Source of the DNA: Thysanoteuthis rhombus
Taxonomy: Eukaryota > Mollusca > Cephalopoda > Oegopsida > Thysanoteuthidae
Direction: 5' to 3'
DNA length: 64,000 nt
Assembly (NCBI GenBank): GCA_963457665.1
Contig: OY735212.1
Coordinates: 2,239,397-2,303,396, forward strand
Shown: positions 1-10,146 of the stretch, piece by piece
How the letters are laid out: the number at the start of each line of letters is the position of its first letter
How positions within the stretch are numbered: the stretch's first letter is position 1
The notes under the pieces: model-generated
Databases searched by the model: none
Told to the model about the DNA's origin: nothing
What the model saw: the letters and a program-made list of their open reading frames with translations, nothing else
Translations under genes and position numbers: made by a program

Positions 1-862
1 TTGTTTTTTGCTAAAATGGGCTTTAAAATATATGAAATATGTATTTTATGGTTTGTATGCAACGGCAAACCGGTGAAATTGCATAATGGGCGAAGTTCCC
101 TTATCTTATTGTAAAAAAATTGATTTCACTTTGATTACAAACACTTTCGATCGTCAAAATAGTATTTTATGTCCTTGATTAAAACTACAGACTTATTCAT
201 CTTTTTAAACCTCAATTTCACAAGCTTTTGATAGTAAACAAAATACTTTAATATTCTTGCTTTAATTAAATGAATATTCGATCAAACTAAAACTAAGTGT
301 ATATTTTTTCATTTGTAAAAAAAAAAAATGTCAAAATTACGCCAATCAGACAATTTCTTCAATTCCGTGTAACATTTACATATATAAAATCTAAGATACA
401 TAAAATTTAGCCATTTTGAATACAGTTTAAGCTATAAATAACAAATCATAGTTAGCAACATTGTGTCAGCCTGACACAGAACAAATGTGTTCCTACTTTT
501 ATAATGACACGAATGTTTACAAGGATTCTCAATATTGTAGTTGCTATTTCTTTTTGCTTCAATTTTCAAATGCCAAATGTTTTAGCGTGTTTCTTCGGGA
601 AAGAACAGTAGCCGTCATGTTATCCTTTTTTTTTTTATTGACGCGCTAGCATCTCTAGCACCGATTGCTGTGACTGACTGACTGGCTAACATGTCGAAAC
701 GATATTTTTATACTTAGCTCTTTAGGAGCAAGATATCACCCTCTTTTGGTGCATTTAGCTCTTATAAATCATTGACTGACTGACATACCGAAAAAAGTTA
801 AAAGAAAATGGTATTTTAAGGAAGGGTATGCTAAATTAGATCTAACTAACAATCTGACTTTT
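1..862. other. AT-rich sequence without recognisable gene
   Basis: I see no coding region. Short reading frames here lack any recognisable motif. There is an A-run near 319-330, and TGAC tetranucleotide repeats near 673 and again near 775, which look like a small diverged local duplication. Confidence 0.6.
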
Positions 863-1050
863 AGGCGTGCTGTTTGAACATCACGTTGGTTTTCATACGA
901 TCAGTGGAGTTTAGCTGCGTCGAGCTTGGTCAGTACCCAGATGGGTCACTGCAAATGAATACCAGGTGCTCTTATCAGCTGGAGAGAGCATCTTGTGGCA
1001 ACTCCCCAAAGGAGAACACCAATATTTTTATAACATTCAGTAATAAAAGT
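863..1050 (+). repeat. 5S rRNA-derived SINE-like repeat, copy 1
   Basis: Bases 863-975 align by eye over nearly the full length of a eukaryotic 5S rRNA. Recognisable blocks are the GTTGAACA-like block, TTTAGCTGCGTCGAGC (box A and intermediate element region), GGTCAGTACCCAGATGGGT (box C region) and GAATACCAGGTGCT (3' part). Substitutions are numerous, so it is not a functional 5S gene. The sequence downstream (CAGCTGGAGA, then a GTGGC...CAAAG block) is shared with the copy at 6.4-6.6 kb. This argues for a retroposed SINE family with a 5S-type Pol III head rather than independent pseudogenes. The exact 3' end is unclear. The resemblance is from memory of 5S sequences; a covariance-model search would settle it. 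Confidence 0.72.
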
Positions 1051-1573
1051 CAAAGGTGACCTCCCTTAACCCCTGGCCGCGAGCGACAAGAGATTAATGG
1101 TGTAAATCCTGGATACATTTAAGCTTGGTCACCTATCATCATTATTACACTTGACAATAAGATAGAATTTGATCTTAGTCTAAAAATGATTCATAAATTT
1201 GGATCCGTGTGTCAAGGATTTTTCTTAAAACTCAGCTGCTATAAAGTGACAACTGAGAGAGATTCAAGAAATCTACACATGTAATTATCAGCTATACGCA
1301 GATGTCTCCATTACGTTAAGGGATGAGACTGACGTAGTTGAATATGTCTCGATTTAAGCAACTGACGCAGTAAAAAACATATATGCTGAATTTAAAGAAT
1401 CATGATAAAAAATGTGAAGTAATGACAAAAAAAAAAAAAAATCGAAAAAATCAGTCCATGGCAACAGAACGCTATGCTAATATAATCGTGTCTAAAGTGC
1501 AAAGTCTATCCATGTATCTCATACAGGCTATAATTTTTGACGGCACATAAAATCCAGATGAGTCAAACTATTA
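1051..1573. other. Unassigned sequence
   Basis: No gene recognised. There is an A-run near 1427-1440. The stretch around 1532-1550 contains TATAATTTTTGACGGC, which could be the terminal repeat of the Tc1 relic that follows. Confidence 0.4.
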
Positions 1574-1652
1574 GAGAAAGCTACTTAATAACGTGCAGAT
1601 CCCCCCTTCGCTTGAATAACTGTGGCTATGCGACGTAGTATTGAGTCTACGA
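1574..1652 (-). pseudogene. Tc1-like transposase, C-terminal fragment
   Basis: On the minus strand one frame reads HLVDSILRRIATVIQAKGG followed by SARY and a stop near 1585. The pattern 'S(M/I)xRRxxAVIxAKGGxxxY-stop' is the typical end of Tc1-like DDE transposases. Only about 25 codons are recognisable. Upstream sequence (above 1652 on this strand) does not continue the protein, so this is a truncated relic. The family assignment rests on this short motif. Confidence 0.6.
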
Positions 1653-2231
1653 GATGCGAGAGTCATTGGGTGGGTGGTTCTTACTCAGTTGATTCACAGT
1701 CAAAACTCGGTGAATATGTAGAAAGCTTAAAATTTTCGTTATTCACTTTTTATATAAATTGAAATGAGAAGAAGAGCTCAGTCAACAAACTTCCACCTGC
1801 CACCCATACATGTGAATGAATTGCATGCATCTTGCAAACCATGTTTCGACCACTCCTGTAATACCAGCATGGAATCTGGTATCATTAAATTTAAATATTT
1901 AATGTTATTCATATTTGTAATCACGTGGCAAGTAGGCAGCCATATTTGACAGAAGAGGGCTGGTAATTCTAGACTTGTTTTTTCAAGTGAATTGATTACG
2001 GAAGCAGTGAAAATGAAATGAACACAACTTTTCTTAGGTTTCTATTGGTTTATTTTGAAAGCTTGAACTGAAGATTGAATTTCGTTTATTGACCATAACT
2101 GCCTGCTACTCTGCCTACGCAAGTGTTACATGGTTTAAACACCGCGATCAAAGTTATTAATCAAGAGTAAATGAAGTCAATCTTTAGATAATGTCTTCTA
2201 GCATAATGTGATGAAGAGTACGTCTGCACGT
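1653..2231. other. Unassigned sequence
   Basis: Nothing recognisable beyond ordinary AT-rich sequence. A 61-codon frame at 1764-1949 has no motif and is not called. Confidence 0.45.
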
Positions 2232-2312
2232 TGGAAAACTCTCAATTGGGATGAATTTTCTTGTGCATTCAGCAGCTAATTGAGTACACTCTAAGATGTG
2301 TGATTCGTGTGG
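2232..2312 (+). repeat. SINE tail fragment
   Basis: The segment CATTCAGCAGCTAATTGAGT followed by ACACTCTAAG matches the body/tail of the tRNA-Val-type SINE copies at 9.4, 31.4 and 36.4 kb. The tRNA-like head is missing or too diverged to see, so this looks like a 5'-truncated copy. Confidence 0.5.
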
Positions 2313-4902
2313 GAGTAGCCCCTTGGTGAACTTGCATCCTACAAGGGTAGTGGTCATAAAAAACTTGAGAACAAAGTCCTGGTCTTAACCTGATTTGAAA
2401 CTTGCAAGGATCACTAAGCTGACACATGCAATGAAAACTAGGATTTCTTTACTGGTCCTTTACTCAAATGGGAGTTGTCTCTTTAAAGACCAATACTTTA
2501 CACAACTTTTACTTCTGTTTACTTAATGATAAGCACCATCATTTCAAAATGATGTTTCCTGTATTATTGTAGCAATAGTATAATCGTTTTAAGATGAAAA
2601 AGAATAAAAAATTGCGTATTTGACGTCTCAAGAGGTTTGATTCTATGATGTCGATATAATATGAGAAGTTATTTGAACGGTAGATAAGGTAACAGTAAAA
2701 TTTCATAAGCGTTATTTGCTATACACGCACTAGCAAAAAAACACAGTCAATCACACAAACACATACACATACACACACGTACATACATAGGTATCGGTGA
2801 TCAAAATGGCTGTATGTTTAAATACGTGGGGGATACACACACAACCGAAAATTAAACATAACAGTTTTAAGATGCTTATCAGATCGTCAGAACCGATCAA
2901 GTCAAACTTTGGCCAGATATATTAAGCCCATGGTGTCTCTTAATCTGGGTATGGTTTTATGTAGTTCCCAGGTGAGAGGTGGATGCTGGCACAAGGAATT
3001 GATTGAATCTCACAGACTTAACACAAAACATTGGTCGCAACATTTTTTCGGAAGAATGGACAAAGAAAGCAAGAATGAACTAAGAGAGAAAAAAATTGGC
3101 TAAAAGTTTCAACATATCAAAGATAGATGAAAACTCTTGTTTCAAATATAATTTGGCTCTATTCATAAATCTTGTTGGGAAAGACATGTTCGCCCAGATA
3201 TGATAGTAACAGGAGGAAAGCAAATTATAATTCTATCTATGTACGTAATAAACACAGACATAAATGGGGTAGTCATATTCATATGAACATATATCAATAC
3301 ATCTGAGAGTGCAGTAGCGATAACATATCCTGTTTTTTAATACTCCCGAAACAAGGGTATGATAAAACAGCTGATGAACCTTAAAATGAAAAAAGATGAA
3401 ATTACGCATAAAAAAAACAAAATTATCTGCACCAAGATCCTAAAATTATTTCATACATATATATGTATTTTTTCTGTCACTCAAATCACTCATTTCAAAC
3501 TATTTGTAAAAGTAATTTTCTTCAGTTTTTTTTCAATGTTTTACACATACTTTGATATTATGGTACGATGCATAAGTTTCTCTTCTTGGCATCATCATTT
3601 GTTTACCATGTAACTGTTTCGTTTAAAAAACTGCTGGTAACATGGCATCCCAGCAGTGTTGACTAAGTAACACCTCACTTTCAGCTATTATTCTAATGTA
3701 TAACTTATGTTACACTACATGTAGTCTGTTATTTCATATAGGGTATCATATAATGTATTGTATATGGATGTTACTCTATACTACACATCATTAAATGTAT
3801 TTAAAACACAGTACTTATTTACGTACTATACGTCCAAAATATATTCATTGATGAGGGATCAGTAAGTATAACAATAGACGTGACTCGTTCGTGTCACTCC
3901 AATTTTTTGCTTACCCAAGTGAATATCAAATCCGTTGTGTCAGTTTTAATCTCAGACTGCATGCAGACCAAATTATGATATCATCTTCAAGAATAGTAAT
4001 TGGGCAGAAAAACCTCCTCAAGTTGATTTTGTTACCAACAAATTTAACTGAAGAATTTGATAATTGTATATATATATACATTGAAAGTAAATTTATAAAG
4101 ATTCGAGAATCTTTGGATGAACTTCTATCAATTCTGAAGGTGCATAAGTACGTTAGGTTAAACTTATAAAAACTATCGGCAATCTTTTGCACCCAACGTA
4201 TATATAAACGATTCAGATAAACTTTATACAACTATACATACACATAATCCACAAACACATACACACACATATATAACGTTTGTTTTGTGTATTCGTTGGA
4301 AATATGTTACCAAAACTTACATTTGTTGAAACGTAAAATATCTTAGAAAAATCGATCCTAAAGTAGTCTTACAAAATTCACAAAAACTGGCACCACACTT
4401 GAATTTGGATTTTAATCATCACTTGCTTTAAGCCTGTTGTATTTCAACTATTATAGTCGTGGAAAAAACATAACCCTTTTCCCCTGATTACACACGACCT
4501 TTTCATGCTGTGGTTAAGGATTTTTCCGCTACGTTTTCAGCATAATTCGTTACAAATTGCCACTAGCTCAAAGGCTTCAAATGTTCATTCGCTTATTATT
4601 AATTTGTTCTAATACAAGACAACAAAGACGATGCCAACGGCTTTGGGTCCCTTAACGCATGCGTGGTGACTGATTTTGAAATTTAAAAAAAAAAGATAGG
4701 ATGAGGCATTGTTTTCTATAATGGTTCGATGCCAAAACACGATTGTGCATAGTTCAGTGAAGGTTTTTCTGATTGAGGTATAATTTAGTGTATGCTTTTG
4801 ACAACCCGAGGAAGTTGGGAACAAAACGAAGCCGCCATTTTGGAATCATTCTCTTATCATTCACACCGAATCTAGTTCCCTTCATTTACTTTCCTTCACA
4901 AT
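2313..4902. other. Long unassigned AT-rich stretch
   Basis: About 2.6 kb with no supported gene, tRNA or recognisable transposon. It contains a CA-rich patch (about 2745-2790), an A/T-rich interval with frames of up to 101 codons that have no motif and lie on both strands of the same low-complexity sequence (3.36-4.23 kb), and a small CA-rich patch near 4240-4275. I could not identify a repeat family here. Confidence 0.45.
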
Positions 4903-4947
4903 TTCTCTCTCTCTCTCTCTCACGACACAGGCACACATAGAAAGGCA

Positions 4948-4993
<46 letters not shown>
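4903..4993. repeat. (CT)n and (TA)n microsatellites
   Basis: A pure CT dinucleotide run (about 4903-4921) is followed 30 bases later by an uninterrupted TA run (about 4951-4993). Confidence 0.95.
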
Positions 4994-4995
<2 letters not shown>

Positions 4996-5099
4996 TGGTC
5001 ATCATAAATGATGACTGTTTCATTAATTATAGAGGATTGATAATTTCAACCACTACAATACAAATTTATGTCATTGATCATACTGTTATTTTATTTATA

Positions 5100-5240
5100 A
5101 CATCGAACTATTTCTGCGCTGGCGGAGAAGGGTTATGTACTGCAGTAGGTTTCAAACAAAATAATCTAAGCTTGCCTATCCATTCCGATTGCCATGCTAG
5201 TGGAGAGGGGCAATGTTCAGCCGTTGGTTTCTGAGACAAG
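5100..5240 (+). repeat. Diverged 30-bp direct repeat pair with coding-like substitution pattern
   Basis: Bases 5124-5153 and 5202-5231 are diverged copies of one 30-bp unit. In one frame they read GEGLCTAVGF and GEGQCSAVGF, each preceded by a cysteine 6-7 residues before the internal one. Three of the five differing codons are synonymous, as expected if the pair once coded for protein. No start codon context, splice sites or family assignment can be given. A weak resemblance to the 3' end of RTE elements (a GKGxCxAVD-like stretch) is possible but unconvincing. Confidence 0.35.
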
Positions 5241-5583
5241 GAAGTTCTAGGTTTTTGTTCATTCTTTCTTCTTATTTCTTTCTTTTGGCTTCCACGTGAC
5301 GGGCCTACCAAGCAATCAACCAATCAACACAATCCTGTATTATACGCGTTACAAATTATCATGCAAATACGTCTTCCCTTCAAAATTCTGCTACAAAGGA
5401 AGACGATTGATATTTCTGTACGCAACGATCCGCATGGCATTTTCATGCAAATAATTTACTTCGAAATTCTTGCCCACGGATCACATATATTAGTCGATCT
5501 TCCATCGCCTTTGTTTGATCTTGATTTCTTTATAATAATAGAGTTATATCAGCTGCACTTCAAAATAGCTTGCCATAAGTCTT

Positions 5584-6045
5584 CTACGATTGCAAACTGA
5601 CGCCCATTTTCATGCACCTTCCTCTGTCCCAGAGAGTTTCAATTCGGTTGAAATCTGGAGAAAATGTCCGCCAGTCCACTGATCTACATATTTTAATCAG
5701 AAAGTCGACCGTTGTATGTGCACTGTACGAAGAGGCGTTGTCTTTCATGGATATATGTTTCGTACGTACGCCGAGAGACTTGTTCATAAACAAAGGCTGG
5801 AAACTGTCTTTCAAAAATTCAATATAAACCATGGAACTCATTTTAAGTACGTCTGATATACGCCAAGGCCCAGCCAACTTGTCTCCTGCAATTCCTGCCG
5901 AAGACATAACTCCCCCGACATCTTGCTGATGCTTAGTCAGAACTAAGCCCTGGGTTTCGCAAAAGTTGAATGATGTATAGTATAAGATATTATCTATATA
6001 CAGTACATTGTTATAATACCCTATATAAAATAATAGTGCAATCAA
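5584..6045 (-). pseudogene. Tc1-like transposase relic (DDE catalytic region)
   Basis: The minus strand carries 153 codons containing AGIAGDKLAGPWRI, then SSMVYIEFLKD, MKDNASSYSAHTT and SPDFNRIETLWD. These correspond to the 'W.GI...G' block, the second catalytic Asp (QDNAxxH-type) and the Asp-Glu block (SPDLNPIExLWD-type) of Tc1/mariner DD34E transposases. The order and spacing are as expected for the C-terminal half. The N-terminal helix-turn-helix half and first catalytic Asp are absent and the frame degenerates at both ends. Key residues are altered (for example the His after the second Asp), so it cannot be active. It acted as a cut-and-paste transposase in the ancestral element. Confidence 0.8.
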
Positions 6046-6149
6046 TTTTTTAATACTTTCTTATCCATCCCAGGCGTTTCACCTTGGGCCTGGGATTCAA
6101 AGGCAATCGAATATCAGGCCAAACACATTATAAAACAAAAATTCGGCAT

Positions 6150-6320
6150 CAAGATGATTTGGATATTGGATTTTTTTTAGATATGAGCCCTATTTTTCTC
6201 AGCCCATTGCTCAACCCTCTGCAAAAATTTATTGGAATTCATTGAGAACTTTTGGAGATACCTTGTGAATAGCCAGGCCACAAGGCGGACAGACGGACTG
6301 ACATATATCTCTCTTAGTTC
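6150..6320 (-). repeat. Dispersed repeat family Y copy (GTCCGTCTGTCC...AAATCTC type)
   Basis: Read on the minus strand this contains CAGTCCGTCTGTCC, a TATCTCCAAAAGTTCTCAATG block and GAATTCCAATAAATTTTTG. Similar blocks occur at 16.78-16.83 and 17.09-17.21 kb (minus) and at 41.96-42.06, 46.42, 46.60 and 46.77 kb (plus). It has no coding capacity that I can see. Family identity is unknown to me. Confidence 0.45.
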
Positions 6321-6379
6321 GTGGAGTGAAATATATTTAACGTCATTTCATCCTTTTATTTCTTGTCAAAGGTTTCAGG

Positions 6380-6595
6380 TGAGAATAGGGAGTGTAGTTT
6401 TTGACTTTCTGTATGAGCGGAGGGTAGAGTTTTGTCCCTTCTTTGACAGGACGCCACGTTGGGCTCTCTACATAATCTCCAGCTGTTCACGAAAAGTGAT
6501 ACATCCAGGCAGTCACCCATCTAGATTCTGACCAGGCTTGACGCTGCTTGACTTCGCTGTTCGTACGAGACCCAATGTATCCTACATCTTTTGAC
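6380..6595 (-). repeat. 5S rRNA-derived SINE-like repeat, copy 2
   Basis: On the minus strand, bases 6580 down to about 6495 read GGGTCTCGTACGA, GCGAAGTCAAGCAGCGTC, AAGCCTGGTCAG and TAGATGGGTGACTGCCTGG, a close match to the middle and 3' part of 5S rRNA including box A and box C. It then continues into CAGCTGGAGA and a GTGGCGTCCTGTCAAAG block that matches the sequence following copy 1. The shared body beyond the 5S part is the main evidence for a SINE family. Confidence 0.75.
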
Positions 6596-6689
6596 TACAA
6601 TTAGGTTCATTCTAATTAATTTCTTGAGGTGATTCTCCTACCAGTGAAGTGAATAAGTTTCTGCTTATGCATAATACCAACAATGACCC

Positions 6690-6995
6690 AAGGACGTGGA
6701 AAATGGACATAAAAAAAACGAACTTACAATTTCATTGACAGCTATGAAAAGAGAAATCCAAGGGATAACTGTAAGGGAACAGAAAAAAGTTCAACATTGA
6801 TTCGAGGGCGGGTTAGGGTGAATTACGTCATACAAATGGATAAGAAAAAATGGAAATGGGCTAGCCACAGTAGGAAGAGACCAGAGAGTTTCCTGTAAGA
6901 CATAGCAGAGTTCAGCATAGTCGCAATCGTCATGGAAAAACATGGGAAAGGCCATTGTTCAGCAGTGGACTCATAATTGCTATTGCAGATGATGA
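6690..6995 (+). pseudogene. RTE-type LINE, decayed 3' end
   Basis: Fragments of the ORF2 C-terminal region are visible in shifting frames: a TAMKREIQGITVRE block (compare the AxxRxMLGxxxRD block of such elements), KKWKWASHS (compare KWQWAGHxAR) and a final block equivalent to EAYVQQW from GGAAAGGCCATTGTTCAGCAGTGG. A short GATGATGATT follows at about 6985. This matches the layout of the better copies at 48.3 and 54.4 kb. Several frameshifts and stops are present. Confidence 0.6.
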
Positions 6996-7199
6996 TTGAA
7001 GTAACTACGTAGGAAGCCTTTAGAAATCACCGACAAAGAATTTAACTGGAAGCGCCAACTAAGCAACGCACCATTTCCTTATTTAATCGGAACGTGTTAG
7101 CGAATGCGGAAAGATTTTTCATTTGATCAGGCCAACAATTGCTTCCTTTTGTCATGAAAAGATTTTTGAATATATTACAATAGCCTGAAATGATAAAGA

Positions 7200-7658
7200 G
7201 GCTAATCTATAGACCACAATAGTGCCACCACCACCACCACAAAGATCTGTCAGGAGAACTGAAAGAGGTGTGGAACATGAAAGTCAGGGTAGTACCAGTA
7301 ATAACAGGTGCACTCGGAACCGTACCAAAGACACTGAAGGCGAGATTGGAGAGACTACGGATAAAAGGAAGGATTGAGACTGTGCAGACTGTGGTAGGGG
7401 CTGAACGAATACTGAGGAAAGAGCTAGATATATGAGATTTACGATTCCAGCTGTTAGCAAGGGGCGTTACACGGAGCCCCCCCCCTAAAATGACACAAAC
7501 GGTGGTGGAGGTACGAACCACAGCACCGCTGTGATAGACGAGGGGGAGATGAGATGAGGGCTGAAGACCTGAGGAAACTTACTGTCACTCAGCCTTCAAC
7601 GATAACAGTCAACCGGTGTGAAACTATTAACTGACCATCTAGCAACTGCTGTAAGAAC

Positions 7659-7722
<64 letters not shown>
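7200..7722 (+). pseudogene. LINE 3' end: ORF C-terminus, 3' UTR and (TAA)n tail
   Basis: One frame from about 7238 reads DLSGELKEVWNMKVRVVPV, then ITGALGTVPKTLKARLERL and GRIETVQTVVGAERILRKEL before a stop near 7430. I recognise this 'LxxELxxxWxxKVxVxPVVxGALGTV...ARILRKxL' pattern as the extreme C-terminus of a non-LTR retrotransposon polyprotein common in cnidarian and mollusc genomes. About 225 bp of possible 3' UTR follows, ending in a perfect (TAA)n tract (7660-7722) that fits a LINE tail. The copy is severely 5' truncated, and the CAC-rich start (7226-7240) has no matching upstream protein. A partial second copy of the same segment is at 9.31-9.40 kb. Confidence 0.65.
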
Positions 7723-7789
7723 CAATTTACTGCAAAAAATGGGGCATAGATCCAAGATTTATGTGTCATAACCGGCAGGTGTTCCCTTG

Positions 7790-8800
7790 TTGGCCACCAG
7801 GAGGGGCCCAGTCGTCATCCTCTGACTGCTGGCCAAAACCTCGGCTCGTGTACCCCTAATGGCCTTCAGGGGGGACACAATCGTTACCTAGCTACTGTTG
7901 GCCAAAACTCATATTCCACTAGCGACACCCAAGAAGGGCACAGCCACCACCGAGCGGCTGGTATGAAGAACAAGAGGAAGAGATGGTCAAGAGAGGAAAA
8001 CAGACTAGTAATGTATTGCTACTTCAAAAGCAAACCTTCGGTGCGATGTTATAGGGAATGCGTGCTCTAAATATGGAGGGAAAAATCAGCTGTGGAGGTA
8101 TCAAACCAACGCCTGGCTGACCAAGTAAAACACTCTGAAAAATAAATGGCTCTCGGAGACTGAACTACAAGAGATCTGCAATAATATAGAGAAGGAAGGT
8201 GACACACCCGAAAGAAGACCTTCCAGCACAACCAACACCAATGACAAAACTGGAAGAAACCCGAACAAAATCCCTGAAGAAAGACACACACAAGAGAACA
8301 AGAGAGAGACAACAAAACTCCAACGGAAGAAGAGAAGATACAGATACTAATTTGAAAGAAATTATGCGAGAAGAAAAAACAACACTCCCCACTCTTAGTG
8401 ACAAGGACTGAAAGAACCTCAGAGATGCAACTGAACATGTCAAATGTCTCTTACAACATTTTGAAACGTTGAGCCTTTTCGAACTCAACAACCTAATCCA
8501 AGCTGGAGCGAAAATGGTAACACAACGTTTCACAACACGAAAACCCCAAATGAAAATATTAGGAAGGAAAAACCCAAGTGGGAAAGAAGATTAAAAAGAC
8601 AGATCTCACAACTCCACAGAGATGGAGTACTACTGAGAAATGCACCACATACAAACAGACCACGAGTAAGACTTGGGAACAAATACAAGATAACACAAAA
8701 AGGTATCCCCGCTGCATCAGAAGAGATATATCAGAGGAGATTAGCCTGGTTAGTCTCCAAAATGAGAACCATCACGTGACCAACGTCTTTTATCAGTATG
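7790..8800 (+). pseudogene. LINE 5' region with degraded N-terminal ORF
   Basis: Translated fragments in several frames match the N-terminal part of the same class of non-LTR element. WSREENRLVMYCYFKSKP, then QRLADQVKHSEK (about 7985-8140) correspond to a Myb-like 'W(S/T)xEENxxVMxCYxxSxP...EQRLADQ' block. WERRLKRQISQLHRDGVLL and KYKITQKGIPAASEEIYQR (8580-8730) correspond to the basic block that precedes the reverse transcriptase domain. A G/C-rich leader (7790-7960) with repeated GGCC and CCAGGAGGGG-like motifs may be its 5' UTR. At least four frameshifts or stops separate the blocks, and no reverse transcriptase core follows; the copy breaks at about 8790, where repeat X starts. Confidence 0.65.
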
Positions 8801-9115
8801 TTTAGTCGTGGGTAATCGATTCAATCAATAAATTAGAGAGAAAAGGTGATCAACGAATAAGTTACGCCTTTTGCCCTCTGGTAAATCACAAAATCCTCGA
8901 GAAACAGGCGTGAACACTCCTGGGCTCTAACCAAGGGACTACCTTAAGATAGAATTGCATTGTAAATTGAAACTTATTTTTGTGTGGGAACTTTTTTTCT
9001 AGACGCAATAAGGAATAAATATTCAAATGTTTAACCCCTAGCTCAATTGGTACGGCCTTCACGCTAATCATTTAAAAACTGAAGAAACATAGTTTAACAG
9101 CTTTTGTCGACTGTT
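8775..9115 (+). repeat. Dispersed repeat family X, partial copy
   Basis: Contains CACGTGACCAACGTCTTTTA, a GGTGATCAACGAATAAGTTAC block, a TTCTAGACGCAATAAGGA block and CCCTAGCTCAATTGGTACGGCC, in the same order as the copies at 21.1, 45.3 and 50.4 kb. The middle is shortened. Confidence 0.65.
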
Positions 9116-9309
9116 CTCCATAAAAATAAATGAATTAGAATCTGTTCTGGAGGATAAAACAAAATTTCTGTGGGCCTTCGAGATTCAAAGAAATCATCCC
9201 ACTCAAGCCTGAAGACTAGATCTTGTTGATGTGTCGGATGGGGTATTTCGATGATTCAGCCGACCAATGGGTGAAACTGAAATAAGTAAGAAGCTTGATA
9301 AGTATTTGG

Positions 9310-9400
9310 TCCAGAAAGCTGAAGAAGTCGTGGAACATGAAGGTGACAGATGCGGCAATAGCAATCAAATCCCATGGGACAATAACGATTAATAAGAATA
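9310..9400 (+). pseudogene. LINE C-terminus fragment
   Basis: One frame reads KLKKSWNMKVTDAAIAIKSHG, which aligns with ELKEVWNMKVRVVPVITG at 7.25 kb. The two DNA segments are also similar. It lies about 90 bp upstream of a SINE. Confidence 0.5.
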
Positions 9401-9410
9401 AGTTTACACG

Positions 9411-9555
9411 TCTGCTCGGATGGTGTAATGATTAGTACCTCTGATTCACACAGAAAGGGTTGCAGGTTCGATTCCAAGTACGAGCGAAGAGCGTGGGAAA
9501 ATGTTTATTGAGACATATTTACCTGTGCAGCTAATTGAGTAAACCCAAAGCAGGG
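9411..9555 (+). repeat. tRNA-Val-derived SINE, copy A
   Basis: The first ~75 bases are tRNA-like: GCTCG at 9414 can pair with CGAGC at 9481, box A is represented by TGGTGTAATGATTAG and box B by GGTTCGATTCC. The segment TCACACAGAAAGG resembles the anticodon arm of tRNA-Val(CAC). The remaining sequence (GTGGGAAAATG...GTGCAGCTAATTGAGT) is a non-tRNA body shared with copies B and C on the minus strand and a tail fragment at 2.25 kb. The D and anticodon arms are degraded, so it is not a working tRNA. Confidence 0.75.
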
Positions 9556-10146
9556 TGATCAACGTGGAAGATATGTATCGGTCGTTTTACCGGCAGTCGT
9601 GTGCCCAAGGACAAAACACCCCCTGGGGAAGGTTAAGCGAGCATACCTTTGTTACCTTCTTCCTAGGATCTCAGTTGGATGACTTGGTAAATGATTGTAT
9701 CTCTTCGAAACAAAAGAATAATATTGACTCACTATTACAAGTGGATATTATAATTATTTATCCAAGAGTGCTTGATACCTAAGGCTAAGTGATATAATAA
9801 AAAAAACAAACTCGCCCCAGAAATTCAAACCGAAAGAGTCATCGATCGATTCCAGTAATATAAGCAAAAATATACTTAGGCTGAGTTGTGCAAAGGTGCA
9901 TGTTTGGAGGGGGCAGGCTTTATAGTCCGTGGAGCAACCTGCCATGATTGTCATGGAAAATAATTTTCATGCTGAGAACCACGGTTTCGAAGTATTTCGG
10001 TTACTTCATGTTTTATATCTAGATAGTGATAATTCTAAAGAGCCAACCAATAACAATTCTGAAAAAAAACCCAAACTATTATCTTTTAACTCATTTTATT
10101 CATTTTTTATTGGAGTTTTAGCCAATTGCTGATACCCCCCCCTCAC
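9556..10146. other. Unassigned sequence
   Basis: No supported gene. Frames of up to 75 codons on both strands show no recognised motif. A C-run lies at 10133-10142. Confidence 0.4.

Noticed and set aside
863..975. Functional 5S rRNA gene
   Set aside because: Too many substitutions in conserved stems, no T-run terminator at the expected place, and the flank is shared with another copy.
7207..7521. 104-codon minus-strand open frame
   Set aside because: Opposite strand of a recognisable LINE C-terminus; shadow frame.
9411..9490. Functional tRNA-Val gene
   Set aside because: Arms do not pair properly and the sequence continues into a body shared with other SINE copies.
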